33,828 nucleotides of DNA, from the NCBI GenBank assembly GCA_002495055.1, contig DADR01000001.1:370-34197 (forward strand), in the 5' to 3' direction. The notes beneath the pieces were generated by a model. It made no database searches. It saw only the letters and a list, made by a program, of their open reading frames with translations, and was not told where the DNA came from. The stretch comes from Methanoregula sp. UBA247. Lineage in GTDB: Archaea > Halobacteriota > Methanomicrobia > Methanomicrobiales > Methanospirillaceae. The stretch's first letter is position 1, and every line of letters begins with the position of its first letter. Position numbers and translations under genes: made by a program. This document shows positions 23,044 through 32,093 of this stretch, in pieces.

Positions 23044-25455
23044 TCAGCGGTCTTTTGAGGGAATATAGCGTCGTATCATCCTGAGGAATTCTCCTTTTTC
23101 AAAGTCGCTTTTGATCACATATGCATCTGCCCCTACAGCATAGCCGTGCGTTTCGTCCTCAGGTGAACCAAGGGAGGTGACCAGGACCACGGGTATCTTT
23201 GACAGACGGGGATCCGAACGGATCTTTTCGGTGAGTGTAAATCCACTCATCCGCGGCATATCCACATCTGAAACGACCATATCAAACTCATGCTCCTTAA
23301 ACATTGCGAATGCTTCAATCCCGTCAATTGCTGTCATCACTTCACAACCCTGCCGTTCGAGTATCTCCTGGAGAAGGGTGCGCGAAGTGACCGAGTCCTC
23401 CACTACAAGAACGCGGTAGGATTTCTTCGGGAAAACAGGTAAGACAGGTACTGGCCGTTCAGCGCCCAGTGCATCCTGGATCAGCTCGAGTGGATCGATT
23501 ACAAGTGCAACAGTACCGTCACCGAGAATAACAGCACCGGTAATCCGTTTCACCCTTTGTAACTGGGAACCGAGCGGGCGAACCACGATCTCCTGTACCC
23601 TGATTACCTGATCTACGACACATGCAATCTTACCGGCACCGGTGGCAAGGATGATAACCGGAATATGTCCAGTCCCCTCATCGCGGATCCGGCTGCCTGT
23701 TATTCCGAGTGCACTGGCTAGCGGGATTACACCTATCGTCTCTTCCTGAACGGTAATCACTGCCCGGTTATTGATGGATGTTATCGCATCCGCTCGTACC
23801 CGGATTACCTGACTGACCTGCTTCATGGGAATGACATACGACTGATTCCCGGACCTGACAACAACACCACGAAGAGTGGCAAGACGGATGGGCACCCATA
23901 AGGTAATAGTTGTCCCGGTACCAAGGGTTGAAAAAACCGATATATTTCCGCCGAGGCGGGTAATCGTCTCTTCGACAATTGCAAGGCCAAGTCCTCGTCC
24001 GGATATCTCAGTCACGGAAGGATTTATAGACAGTCCGGAACGGAAGATGAGCCAGATTGCTTCATCATCGGTCAGTTTGTCTGCGTCGCGCTGGGTGATT
24101 AAGCCAAATCTGACTGCCGCCTTCCTGATCGCGCTGCAATCAATACCATTCCCATCATCAGAAACTTCGATTCCAACCATACTCCCGGATAGCGGGATAA
24201 TACGGATCCGTATAATCCCCCGGGGGGGTTTTTTTCGGGAAGTCCGGATATCAGGGTATTCGATCCCATGATCAATACAGTTGTTAATAAGATGGAGAAG
24301 GGGATCTTTCAGAGCACTGAGAATTCTCCGGTCCATCTCAATCTCGCCACTCTCAATAACAAGATCCACCATCTTCCCCATCTCCCTTGAATATTCACGC
24401 ACAAACCCGGAAAACGGCATAAAAAATGCAGAGACAGGTTGCAGTACTGCATCATGGATGATATCAGAAATACCAGACGTGCTTGCCTCGATTGCAGCGC
24501 TGTCCCGTTCCGTTGCACGGATATGGGAAGAGAGGGCATACTGGAGGTACGTAACGAACTCATGGTCGATTTTTATGAATTCCGCTACTCGCTGCAGGGG
24601 CAGGACTATATCAGGGGGAAGGGGCGATTGATGGGTACCAAGGGTATATTTTCGGATACGGTGCAAGTCAGAAGATACCAGTGCCTGGTTCCACCGCCAG
24701 AGGGAAATCCGGGTCATCAGTTCTTCGAGCTCGTGTGACCGTTGTGTGATGAAAAGACGGGTTGTGAGCAGGTCGTCGGAGCCGGCAATAAGACGGTCAA
24801 GCCTGCTGGCAGCAATCCGAACGGTACTATCAGCATCGATGCGTGATACACTCTTCTCTCTTGTCGGGCTGATTCCCGATAAATTATCTGATTGAACCAA
24901 TACATCAGACGGTGCGGATACATTTGCTAAAATTTTTTTTGCTAGTCTTTTCCGGCCGACAGCCGATTCCCCGTCAGAGGCATGGATATGAGATGGATGC
25001 GATGACGGTAAATGGGGGAGAGTATCCCTGTTTGGACAATTATCAACCCCGGTCTGTTTTTTTTCCCCCGTCAGATCCTGGATTGCGTGGATGATTTCAG
25101 TGCTTGAGAGGTCAGGATTTTCTTCGCCGGAGAGCAATGATTTTATTACTTTGAGCGTCCGGTGGAATATATCGTATGCCACCTCGTCCGGGAAAAATAT
25201 GCCCTGTTTTATTGAGGAAAAGACATTTTCAAGGTTCTGGCAGATCAATCCGATTTCTTTTAACTGGACTGCCCGTGCCGCACCTTTGAGGCTGTGAACT
25301 TTTCGGTACACTTGTTCGACAAGATCGGGTGCTGCACCGGGGCCGGCCTTTTCAAGTTCGATAAGCCCCTGCGTAATCACCACGAGATACTCATCAGCTT
25401 CCTCACGGAATGTGACAAGCAGTTTTTGCCTGAAATCCTCATCCGATCCGGTCAT
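23044..25455 (-). CDS. cheA: CheA-type hybrid chemosensory histidine kinase with C-terminal receiver
   Basis: An 803-aa cytoplasmic kinase. Residues 1-120 are an Hpt domain with phosphorylatable H54 in KVHSLKGAARAV. A Ser/Pro/His-rich linker (about 130-210) precedes the dimerisation region (about 215-345). The ATPase domain (about 350-520) shows the N box LINNCIDHGIE, VSDDGNGID and GRGLGLAIV. Residues about 525-665 are the CheW-like regulatory domain. A receiver occupies 680-798, with D687, phosphoacceptor D730 (VVSDVDMP) and K782. No CheY-binding P2 domain is evident. This layout (Hpt-ATPase-CheW-REC) is that of alternative-function or gliding/twitching chemosensory kinases such as FrzE, PixL or WspE rather than the archaellum CheA. 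It starts 12 bp after the receptor gene. Confidence 0.95.
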   Translation of the reverse strand: MTGSDEDFRQKLLVTFREEADEYLVVITQGLIELEKAGPGAAPDLVEQVYRKVHSLKGAARAVQLKEIGLICQNLENVFSSIKQGIFFPDEVAYDIFHRTLKVIKSLLSGEENPDLSSTEIIHAIQDLTGEKKQTGVDNCPNRDTLPHLPSSHPSHIHASDGESAVGRKRLAKKILANVSAPSDVLVQSDNLSGISPTREKSVSRIDADSTVRIAASRLDRLIAGSDDLLTTRLFITQRSHELEELMTRISLWRWNQALVSSDLHRIRKYTLGTHQSPLPPDIVLPLQRVAEFIKIDHEFVTYLQYALSSHIRATERDSAAIEASTSGISDIIHDAVLQPVSAFFMPFSGFVREYSREMGKMVDLVIESGEIEMDRRILSALKDPLLHLINNCIDHGIEYPDIRTSRKKPPRGIIRIRIIPLSGSMVGIEVSDDGNGIDCSAIRKAAVRFGLITQRDADKLTDDEAIWLIFRSGLSINPSVTEISGRGLGLAIVEETITRLGGNISVFSTLGTGTTITLWVPIRLATLRGVVVRSGNQSYVIPMKQVSQVIRVRADAITSINNRAVITVQEETIGVIPLASALGITGSRIRDEGTGHIPVIILATGAGKIACVVDQVIRVQEIVVRPLGSQLQRVKRITGAVILGDGTVALVIDPLELIQDALGAERPVPVLPVFPKKSYRVLVVEDSVTSRTLLQEILERQGCEVMTAIDGIEAFAMFKEHEFDMVVSDVDMPRMSGFTLTEKIRSDPRLSKIPVVLVTSLGSPEDETHGYAVGADAYVIKSDFEKGEFLRMIRRYIPSKDR

Positions 25456-25467
25456 TGTTGAGCACGT

Positions 25468-27861
25468 CTATACGTGATACTGGACGGTTAGCTTCTTTAA
25501 GCGGACGCCAAGTTCATGCAGGTCTTCTGCGGTCTTTTCAACCTTCTTGGTAATCTCAAGGTTCTTCTGTGCAGCGTTCCGTATATTTTCCATAGCTAGT
25601 GAGATCTGGTCGACACCGGCCGCCTGTTCCTGAATTGAAGTGGTAATTTCGATCGCTTCTTTGGACGAGTCGGCAATAGAGCGGGTAAGTACTTCGATAG
25701 CCTGTCGTGCATCGCTTGTCAGTCTTACCGCATCAGCCACAGAGCGGGTACCCTGCTCAGTAGATACCACCGTTGATGAAACACCACGCTGGATATCGGT
25801 CAGGATCCTCCTGACGTTGGCAGTCGCTTTCTTGGACTGCTCGGCAAGGTTGTGGATTTCATGGGCAACGACCGCAAATCCTTTCCCGAGCTCCCCTGCC
25901 TTTGCCGCCTCAATTGATGCGTTCACCGCAAGCAGGTTGCTCTGTTCGGAAATATCTGTCACCGTTGCGATGATCTCTCCAATCGCCTGACTTTCTTCGG
26001 AAAGCTTGATGACATTCATACCAATCATGTCCATCTGGCGTTGGATCTGGTTCATACCGTTCAGGATCTCCTGTACTGATTTCTGTCCCTCGCCGGACAC
26101 ATTAATTGCCTTCATGGCTTTCTCAGACACTGATTTCGACTTCTGGATGACTATTTCAGTCTTTTTCCTGACCCCCTCAACAGAATCTGATGTGTCATTG
26201 ACCGTGTTTGCTGTCTGGGAACTGGCTGTGGAGAGCTGAGTTGTGACGGCAAGGATCTCGCTGGATGCGGATGAAAGGACAGATACACCCTCATAGAGTT
26301 CCTCATTGATAAGCTTCATCATGCGGGAGAGCTCGATACCGATAGTGTTCAATGCATCGCGGTACGCGACAAATTCCCCGGCAACCGGGATCTTTTCGTC
26401 AAACCTCGCCGTGAAATCACCAGATGCGTAAAAACCTGCCAGACGCATCGCCTCATTTACCGGTTCCGTTATCGTTTCAAGGGTCTTGTTGAACCCGGCA
26501 ATGATCATGCGGTAACCACCACGGAACGCTTTCTCGTTCCCGCGTACGGACAGGTCTCCGGCCTTGGCGGCATCGGTGAGTTTGATGGTTTCCTTGTGAA
26601 GGTGATCCAAAGAATCCACCATCATTCGGAGCGCCGGCCGGATCTCATCGCGATCATCAACCGGTTCTGCGAAAGTTTCTATGTAATCCCCATGTGCTAT
26701 CTTTTTAATGTTACCGACAACGTTGGTCTGGAGATCGTCGGCAAACTCATCCATGGTTGCGGCCATGATCCCAATCTCATCCTGCCTTTTGATATTCAGA
26801 CGTGCAGAGAGATGCCCGTTCCGGAGCTCCTTGATCATCACAACGACCTGCTGAAGCGGGCCGGAAATCGAGCGGCCAAAAAGGATCGCAATAGCTGCAC
26901 CGATTGCCATCGATGCAATCATCAGTGCAAAAATGATATTCCGGATGGTATCAATAGGACCGGTGAAATCTGATAATTCGGCGCGGGAAACGATGTACCA
27001 GTCAAGCGGTTCATAGTAGGTATAGGCATCGAGAACCTGCGTCCCGTCAACTTCGTGAGGGATTACACCCTCTTTATTTTTGAACATTTCCAGAACGAAA
27101 TTACTTTGCACCCAGTTCTGCCCCGCGAGTGTAGGGTGTACGAGCACATTTCCTGCGCTGTCGATCACATACATATATCCGTTCTTGCCAACGATGGTTT
27201 CCCGTATACTTTTCTTGACCACGTCAAGAGTCTGTCCTTCTTCAGTACCGACAAAAAGAACACCGATAATTTTACCATTCTGATCTTTAATCGGTTCATA
27301 AGCGGTTACGTAGTTTTTCCCAAACAGGTCTCGTCTTCCATAGTACGTCTGGCCGTCGTTTACCGTTACTTTATAGACCTCATCGGTCAAACGTGTCCCG
27401 ACTGCCCTTTGTCCATTTGTGTCCAGAACATTGGTCGATATGCGGACAGCGTAACTATCATTATATACCTGGAAAACAGTTGCAGCACCGCCAACCATGG
27501 CCTGGACTTTATCAACAATTTCAAAGTTATCATTGACAACATATTCTTTACCGCTGCTGTCTACCAGTGTCATTTTCTCCTTGATGACTTCCGGTACGCC
27601 TTTTCCATAGAAATTCTGTTTTGCTACGTTGAGATCACTGTTGACCTTGTTCCGGGTGAGCTTATAGACATCATTGGTCCACCCTTTCATATCCCCGACT
27701 TGTGTCTCGAGCAATGCCTGTGTTTGTTCGTTGATAACGCTGCTTGAACTGGTATACGCGACCAGCCCGAGTAACAGTGTCGGGATGATCGCGAGGAAAA
27801 GGCAGATCACGAGGATCTTTGTCCCGACTTTCATGTTTGAAAAGTTTGAAAAAAACTGCAC
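25468..27861 (-). CDS. Methyl-accepting chemotaxis protein with Cache sensor and poly-HAMP array
   Basis: A 797-aa transmembrane receptor. TM1 is at about 14-36. The extracytoplasmic Cache region (about 37-302) contains YYGRRDLFGKNYVTAYEPI and GKNGYMYVIDSAGNVLVHP. TM2 is at about 308-328. From 329 to about 520 there are several HAMP-like modules (GHLSARLNIKRQDEIG, GDYIETFAEPVDDRDEI, GDLSVRGNEKAF and GDFTARFDEKIPVAGE). The signalling hairpin (about 540-780) has its tip in SEQSNLLAVNASIEAAKAGE and GKGFAVVAHEIHNLAEQSKK. No C-terminal CheR-tethering pentapeptide is present. The start is a GTG with GGAG 9 nt upstream; an ATG lies at residue 10. The Cache fold suggests a small organic ligand, but it is unidentified. 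It sits 12 bp before cheA and 155 bp after cheW. Confidence 0.95.
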   Translation of the reverse strand: MQFFSNFSNMKVGTKILVICLFLAIIPTLLLGLVAYTSSSSVINEQTQALLETQVGDMKGWTNDVYKLTRNKVNSDLNVAKQNFYGKGVPEVIKEKMTLVDSSGKEYVVNDNFEIVDKVQAMVGGAATVFQVYNDSYAVRISTNVLDTNGQRAVGTRLTDEVYKVTVNDGQTYYGRRDLFGKNYVTAYEPIKDQNGKIIGVLFVGTEEGQTLDVVKKSIRETIVGKNGYMYVIDSAGNVLVHPTLAGQNWVQSNFVLEMFKNKEGVIPHEVDGTQVLDAYTYYEPLDWYIVSRAELSDFTGPIDTIRNIIFALMIASMAIGAAIAILFGRSISGPLQQVVVMIKELRNGHLSARLNIKRQDEIGIMAATMDEFADDLQTNVVGNIKKIAHGDYIETFAEPVDDRDEIRPALRMMVDSLDHLHKETIKLTDAAKAGDLSVRGNEKAFRGGYRMIIAGFNKTLETITEPVNEAMRLAGFYASGDFTARFDEKIPVAGEFVAYRDALNTIGIELSRMMKLINEELYEGVSVLSSASSEILAVTTQLSTASSQTANTVNDTSDSVEGVRKKTEIVIQKSKSVSEKAMKAINVSGEGQKSVQEILNGMNQIQRQMDMIGMNVIKLSEESQAIGEIIATVTDISEQSNLLAVNASIEAAKAGELGKGFAVVAHEIHNLAEQSKKATANVRRILTDIQRGVSSTVVSTEQGTRSVADAVRLTSDARQAIEVLTRSIADSSKEAIEITTSIQEQAAGVDQISLAMENIRNAAQKNLEITKKVEKTAEDLHELGVRLKKLTVQYHV

Positions 27862-28016
27862 CCAGAACCACTCCTGAACGGGTTAACCTGTCGTTATATG
27901 AATAGACTGATGCGATGTCTCTTAAACTTGATGATTCGGTCTTACCAGATAACAACCAGGCAAAAAACAGAGGTTTTCAGAAAACATCAGAGGCACAACT
28001 ATGTGAAATAAGAACG

Positions 28017-28988
28017 TCACGTTCTTGTATCATCGATTATCAGTGCAGGATCTGCAAGAAGGGCGGTTGCATTAAGGACAATAAGATCTTCAACAGCACC
28101 AAGAAGAAATGTTTCAGCAATAGGGGTCTGTCCTATACGAACCGGGGCAAGCACCTCTTTCAAGATCGTGCCGAGTCCTGTGATAAAATCCGCAAGGATG
28201 CCAAAGGTGATCTTCCCGTCAGTGATGACGATTACCCGGTTAAGATCTGTCAGCCCTTTTCCACGAATTTTAAAGAATTCCCTCAGGTCTACGAGCGAGA
28301 TGATCTCCCCCCGGATCGCGCATATCCCGCTGATATACTCAGGAGTGCCGGGCACAGGAGTAATCTCACCGGTTAGGATCACCTCCCGTATATAGTCCAT
28401 GGAAATGGCATACTCCTGGTTTGCCAGACGGAATTTCAGAACTTCTATCGGCATCACCTCATTTTTTACTTTAACCGGTCGTGCCATTTTTTTTGCCCTT
28501 TTTTCAAGGATAGCCCGTACCCGGGCCGGATCTTCAACTTCTGCAACAACTTCCTTATAAGGACGGGGCAGAGCAATTCGGACAGCATCGGGATTCGCGC
28601 AGTTAAGAAACGCAGGCAGATCATGAATAATAACAACACCATCAGCCGAGATATACAGTCCGGCGATATCCTGACGGGGGTTTATATTCTCAAACACGGA
28701 ACTGTCCATGACATCTGATGTCTCATCAGCCCAGAGCGCAATGGTCTCCGGGCCTGCCTGTGCAATAATCATGATATCGGACGGGCGGGGAAGACGTTCA
28801 GCAAATCCAAAAAGCCGGCGAAGAGAGTAGACCGGCAGGATATTACCCTCAATATTTGCTGTTCCTGATATTCTCCCCCCAGGTACAGCAGGCAGTATCA
28901 GCGCGATCATCTGCACAACAAACTGGGTGCAGTTATTAGGTATCGCACAGGCAATGCCTTCGACGGAAAATTTCAGCAAGCTGGCCAT
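28017..28988 (-). CDS. cheW: Tandem CheW-domain coupling protein
   Basis: A 323-aa protein with two CheW domains that couple receptors to CheA. The N-terminal one (about residues 4-130) includes GTANIEGNILPVYSLRRLFG. A linker with VRAILEKRAKKMARP follows, then a canonical CheW domain (about 178-318) with FRLANQEYAISMDYIREVIL, PVPGTPEYISGICAIRGEI and SLVDLREFFKI. Double-CheW proteins are known in chemosensory systems but are less common than single ones. It is probably the first gene of the cluster. AAAAGGAGA lies 17-20 nt before the ATG, farther than usual. The 155-bp gap to the receptor gene could hold a second promoter. Confidence 0.92.
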   Translation of the reverse strand: MASLLKFSVEGIACAIPNNCTQFVVQMIALILPAVPGGRISGTANIEGNILPVYSLRRLFGFAERLPRPSDIMIIAQAGPETIALWADETSDVMDSSVFENINPRQDIAGLYISADGVVIIHDLPAFLNCANPDAVRIALPRPYKEVVAEVEDPARVRAILEKRAKKMARPVKVKNEVMPIEVLKFRLANQEYAISMDYIREVILTGEITPVPGTPEYISGICAIRGEIISLVDLREFFKIRGKGLTDLNRVIVITDGKITFGILADFITGLGTILKEVLAPVRIGQTPIAETFLLGAVEDLIVLNATALLADPALIIDDTRT

Positions 28989-29268
28989 ATTAAATCATCA
29001 GATGATCTCCTTTTGTCCTCAACTAAAAAATAAGTAACGAATGTTTTGTTCAATACTTTCTCCACGTTTTTTTTGGCGAGCATCTTATAATGAAATTGTC
29101 TTATATCACTGCAAAATATCATCGTGATAAAATAACACACCGTAAAATCTAAGGAAATTACTATGAAACATTCCCAGTGATCACGATTAAAGCAACCAAT
29201 ATTCCACAGATCTCTAATACATCATTTTGATTATTGTACCACATTTTTATTTGGCAAAGGAATTTACC

Positions 29269-29594
29269 TTTCAGGATTCCGTGCTTTTCATCAATCCAAT
29301 TATCAAAAGCACAGGATCGTTCAGTTCACATGTTTGAATTTATCGCGATGATTAAAATTCCAATGACAATATTCAGGGAATAGTGAGAATTGGTGCATTC
29401 GTCATTTTTTTTTGTATAAACCTGACACTTCGCTATGCTTTTTTATCGTTTCACTCACAAGGGATACGGCTTTTATGTTCTTCACGATAATGACTGATAC
29501 TTTTCCACCGTATTTCAGGATACCGTAGCACCATAGCCGAAAAGCCCAAATCCCGATTTATCCTTTTTACCGTGATTAAAAAACAGGATCGTTC
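29269..29594. repeat. Pair of imperfect direct repeats, one with a hairpin
   Basis: Copy A (29269-29322) begins TTTCAGGATTCCGTGC and ends ACAGGATCGTTC. Copy B (29513-29594) begins TTTCAGGATACCGTAG and ends with the identical ACAGGATCGTTC. The middles differ in length and sequence. Copy A contains GTGCTTTT (29281-29288) pairing perfectly with AAAAGCAC (29305-29312). The function is unknown. Confidence 0.45.
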
Positions 29595-29633
29595 GGCTCT
29601 GCCTTGCACTAATGCCATCCAGTATTTTCTGGC

Positions 29634-29645
29634 AAATATATAATA
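29634..29645 (+). promoter_or_regulatory. TATA box of the HEAT-repeat gene
   Basis: AAATATATAATA predicts a start of transcription near 29668. That lies after the upstream ATG at 29656 and about 27 nt before the ATG at 29695, which supports the downstream start. Confidence 0.5.
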
Positions 29646-29694
29646 GATTTCCTGAATGAAATCTCATCAACCCCTGGGGGTTAGGAGTAATTTA

Positions 29695-30057
29695 ATGCAA
29701 AAATCTGTAGCCGCACTCGCAAACAAGGAAAATCTCGAACGGTTTAAAGCTGTCATAGAGCTCGAAAAATTTGGGCCACCGGCAACTGAATTCCTCATCA
29801 AGGCACTAGACGACGATGATCGCTGGGTCAGATACCTCGCTGCAGATGCGCTTGCAAACATTGGCGCAACCAAATCAGTGGATTCCCTAATCGCTCGCCT
29901 TACAGACACGGATCAGGATGTGCGCTTTGCAGCGGCTGCTGCACTTGGTAAAATCGGGGATCCAAAGGCAATACCGGACCTTCAATCGGTAATCAAGAGA
30001 GACAATGGCTATGTAAAGATAGCAGCAGAGGAGGCATTGGAGAAATTTCCCAAATAA
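29695..30057 (+). CDS. Small HEAT-repeat protein
   Basis: A 120-aa soluble protein of the PBS-lyase HEAT-like type. Three helical repeats are visible: ATEFLIKALDDDDRWVRYLA, SLIARLTDTDQDVRFAAAAA and AIPDLQSVIKRDNGYVKIAA, with the typical ALGKIGDPKAI turn between them. It is probably a protein-binding scaffold; the partner is unknown. The ATG at 29695 is chosen because AGGAG (29683-29687) precedes it and the TATA box fits, whereas the ATG at 29656 has neither. A T7 tract at 30114-30120 probably ends the transcript. It stands alone between two signalling loci. Confidence 0.82.
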   Translation: MQKSVAALANKENLERFKAVIELEKFGPPATEFLIKALDDDDRWVRYLAADALANIGATKSVDSLIARLTDTDQDVRFAAAAALGKIGDPKAIPDLQSVIKRDNGYVKIAAEEALEKFPK

Positions 30058-30113
30058 TTACCCGGGGATTCAGTAGTATTAGTCAAGGGATCTGGCTGAA
30101 TTCCAAACACCTC

Positions 30114-30120
30114 TTTTTTT
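30114..30120 (+). terminator. Oligo-T terminator after the HEAT-repeat gene
   Basis: Seven T residues lie 57 nt after the stop. No plus-strand gene follows for more than 2 kb. Confidence 0.4.
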
Positions 30121-30301
30121 ATGCAGAATTTCCCCGTATACTGAAACTGAGATTGCTCACGGTAAAACAAATGACATTTTGAGATATATTCACCCTCTGG
30201 GTCTCATGATAATAGATGGTGTTCCTGAATTACCTTGCATTCAATTTATTGCGCCTATCATTGATTTAGCAACACCTGATATACATATGGTGTGACAGTG
30301 T

Positions 30302-32086
30302 TCATCTTTGGTGGGGGCTAGAGCTGTTGAGACTTCGATACAGGGTGATTGCATCATTTGAAGAATTCACAATTGATGCAAGCACAGAATGGAGCCTTTC
30401 TGATTCTTTTTTTGGGGTTAGGTCTTCATATACAGTGAATTGCTCACCGCTCTGAAGAGTAGCCCGGAAAAAGTTGATATGGCGAACAGTTCCATCTTTG
30501 CACGCGACCGGGAACACACATGGGCTGACGTCATGAGCTATTGACTGTGCAGGATCTTTTTCCCAGGTGAGCATCACTTCTTTACGTAAAGAAATATCGG
30601 GAAATGCCATTGAAAGCCAGTCTTTTTCTGTCGGAATATTGTCAAGCGTGTACCCGAAGAGTTGTGAAAATATTTTGTTTATATACAGGTTCTGTCCCGA
30701 ACCATCAATAATTGAGATAGGGAAAGGGGAATGATCCGTAATCATATGGAAACGTTCTTCACTTGCCTGAAGCGCTTTTTCAGCCTCTTTGCGGAATGTA
30801 ATATCCCGTAAAAAACCTTCAATGCCGGTTGCATTCCCTGCAGAGTCTTGAAGAATATGGCTGTTCGTGGAAACAACAAGGGGTGTTCCATCGCTTTTTT
30901 TTAATAAAATCTCATAATCGGACACTTCTTGCTCTTTATGAAGGATTTCAAGAAACTTCTTCCGGTCTTCCAGGGATTGATAAAATTTTTCTGCAATATT
31001 CTGTCCGATTATTTCTTCAATAGAATCGTAACCAAACAGTCTGGTGGCCGAAGGGCTGACCATCACGAGAGTTCCATCAATGGTGCAACGGTAATAAACA
31101 TCCCGGATATTATCAAGAATAGTCCGGTACATCTGTTCACTCTTGAAAAGAGCTTCCTCAGCCACTTTGCGTTTTGTGATATCCCTGCCAACAGACTGGC
31201 ACTCAACCAGAATTCCTGCATTGTCATAGATCCCCCTTGTTTGCCACAGCAGCCAGTGGTACAATCCCCCCTTGTCTTTTACTCTGATTTCTGTGGATAT
31301 GTTTGGCTGATCAGGAGTTAGTTGTTGAATATTCTCCTTTGAACGAGCGAGGTCATCCGGAAATATATATGACAGAACGTCCTTTCCCTGTACAGCGTTG
31401 CACGGGATTCCCAAAAAAATACTCAAAGTATCGTTGACAAAGGTAATCTCACCGTCAGAACGCCACCGGCATATAAATTCTGTCTGATCCTGCACGATGG
31501 CACGATATCGCGCTTCAGAGATCATCAGAGATTCTTCGAACCGTATCTGTTTTGTTATATCTTCTCCAATAATTGTTATTCCCTCGTCGAAATTATCAAA
31601 TACGGTTGGAATGAGGCGTACGCGATAATGGTGGTCTTCATTCTCTCGGACTATGCTAAACTCCCGTTGTATTTCCCCTTTTGTTTGAATCTCCTCAAGC
31701 ACATCGGGAATAGCGAGACGGACAATGAGAGGGGACTTAACGTTTTCAACCAGATTTCCTACCAGATCCTCACGAGACATTCCAAGAATACTGAGTGCGT
31801 TCTCATTTGCATCGAGCACACGCATTTCGTTATCGATAAGAAGGATAATGTCAGCGGAAAATTTCAGCATTGCGGATATCGGCATTTTCTGTGAGAAGGT
31901 GTAGACCTTTGCAGGACCGAAAGTATTAAGATTGACTTCTCCCGAAATGAGAAGAATTTCAAGATATTTTGCTGTTGAGTTCCGGTTCAGCCGGAGTTTT
32001 TGGGCGATGTCGCTTATAGTGAGCCCATTGCGATGGACACGAAGAAGGCTTTTTATTTTTTTAATAGTTTCCTGGCGGGTATCCAT
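30302..32086 (-). CDS. HTH-PAS multidomain sensor without kinase domain
   Basis: A 594-aa soluble protein. Residues 1-65 are a winged-helix domain (GLTISDIAQKLRLNRNSTAK, then YLEILLISGEVNL) of the kind heading many Methanomicrobiales PAS proteins. Four PAS domains follow: about 70-182 (ending IIGEDITKQ), 189-306 (VGRDITKRK), 313-433 (FLRDITFRK) and 441-560. After LHSVLASIVNSSNDAI, which opens a fifth PAS, the protein turns into TLYRSLNSSSPHQR and stops. There is no HisKA or ATPase domain. It is probably a one-component sensory regulator, binding DNA by the N-terminus and small ligands or cofactors by the PAS domains. The abrupt end may be a truncation. A dyad and a direct repeat lie in its own promoter region. 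Confidence 0.88.
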   Translation of the reverse strand: MDTRQETIKKIKSLLRVHRNGLTISDIAQKLRLNRNSTAKYLEILLISGEVNLNTFGPAKVYTFSQKMPISAMLKFSADIILLIDNEMRVLDANENALSILGMSREDLVGNLVENVKSPLIVRLAIPDVLEEIQTKGEIQREFSIVRENEDHHYRVRLIPTVFDNFDEGITIIGEDITKQIRFEESLMISEARYRAIVQDQTEFICRWRSDGEITFVNDTLSIFLGIPCNAVQGKDVLSYIFPDDLARSKENIQQLTPDQPNISTEIRVKDKGGLYHWLLWQTRGIYDNAGILVECQSVGRDITKRKVAEEALFKSEQMYRTILDNIRDVYYRCTIDGTLVMVSPSATRLFGYDSIEEIIGQNIAEKFYQSLEDRKKFLEILHKEQEVSDYEILLKKSDGTPLVVSTNSHILQDSAGNATGIEGFLRDITFRKEAEKALQASEERFHMITDHSPFPISIIDGSGQNLYINKIFSQLFGYTLDNIPTEKDWLSMAFPDISLRKEVMLTWEKDPAQSIAHDVSPCVFPVACKDGTVRHINFFRATLQSGEQFTVYEDLTPKKESERLHSVLASIVNSSNDAITLYRSLNSSSPHQR

Positions 32087-32093
32087 TACTGGA

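Larger units (their letters stand above)
28989..29694. other. 700-bp A+T-rich intergenic region with repeats
   Basis: There is no intact gene between cheW (leftward) and the HEAT-repeat gene (rightward). The region has long T runs (29067-29074 and around 29405), a perfect 8-bp hairpin at 29281-29312, two imperfect copies of a longer motif (listed as a repeat), and the HEAT gene's promoter at its right end. It probably holds the divergent promoters of both flanking transcripts. A non-coding RNA cannot be excluded. Confidence 0.45.

Noticed and set aside
27055..27747. A 230-codon plus-strand open frame inside the receptor gene
   Set aside because: Antisense to the Cache domain coding sequence, whose protein is well recognised; no regulatory signals support the opposite frame.
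30061..30301. Remnant of PAS or kinase domains downstream of the HTH-PAS gene
   Set aside because: All three minus-strand frames are broken by stops and show no PAS or HisKA motif.
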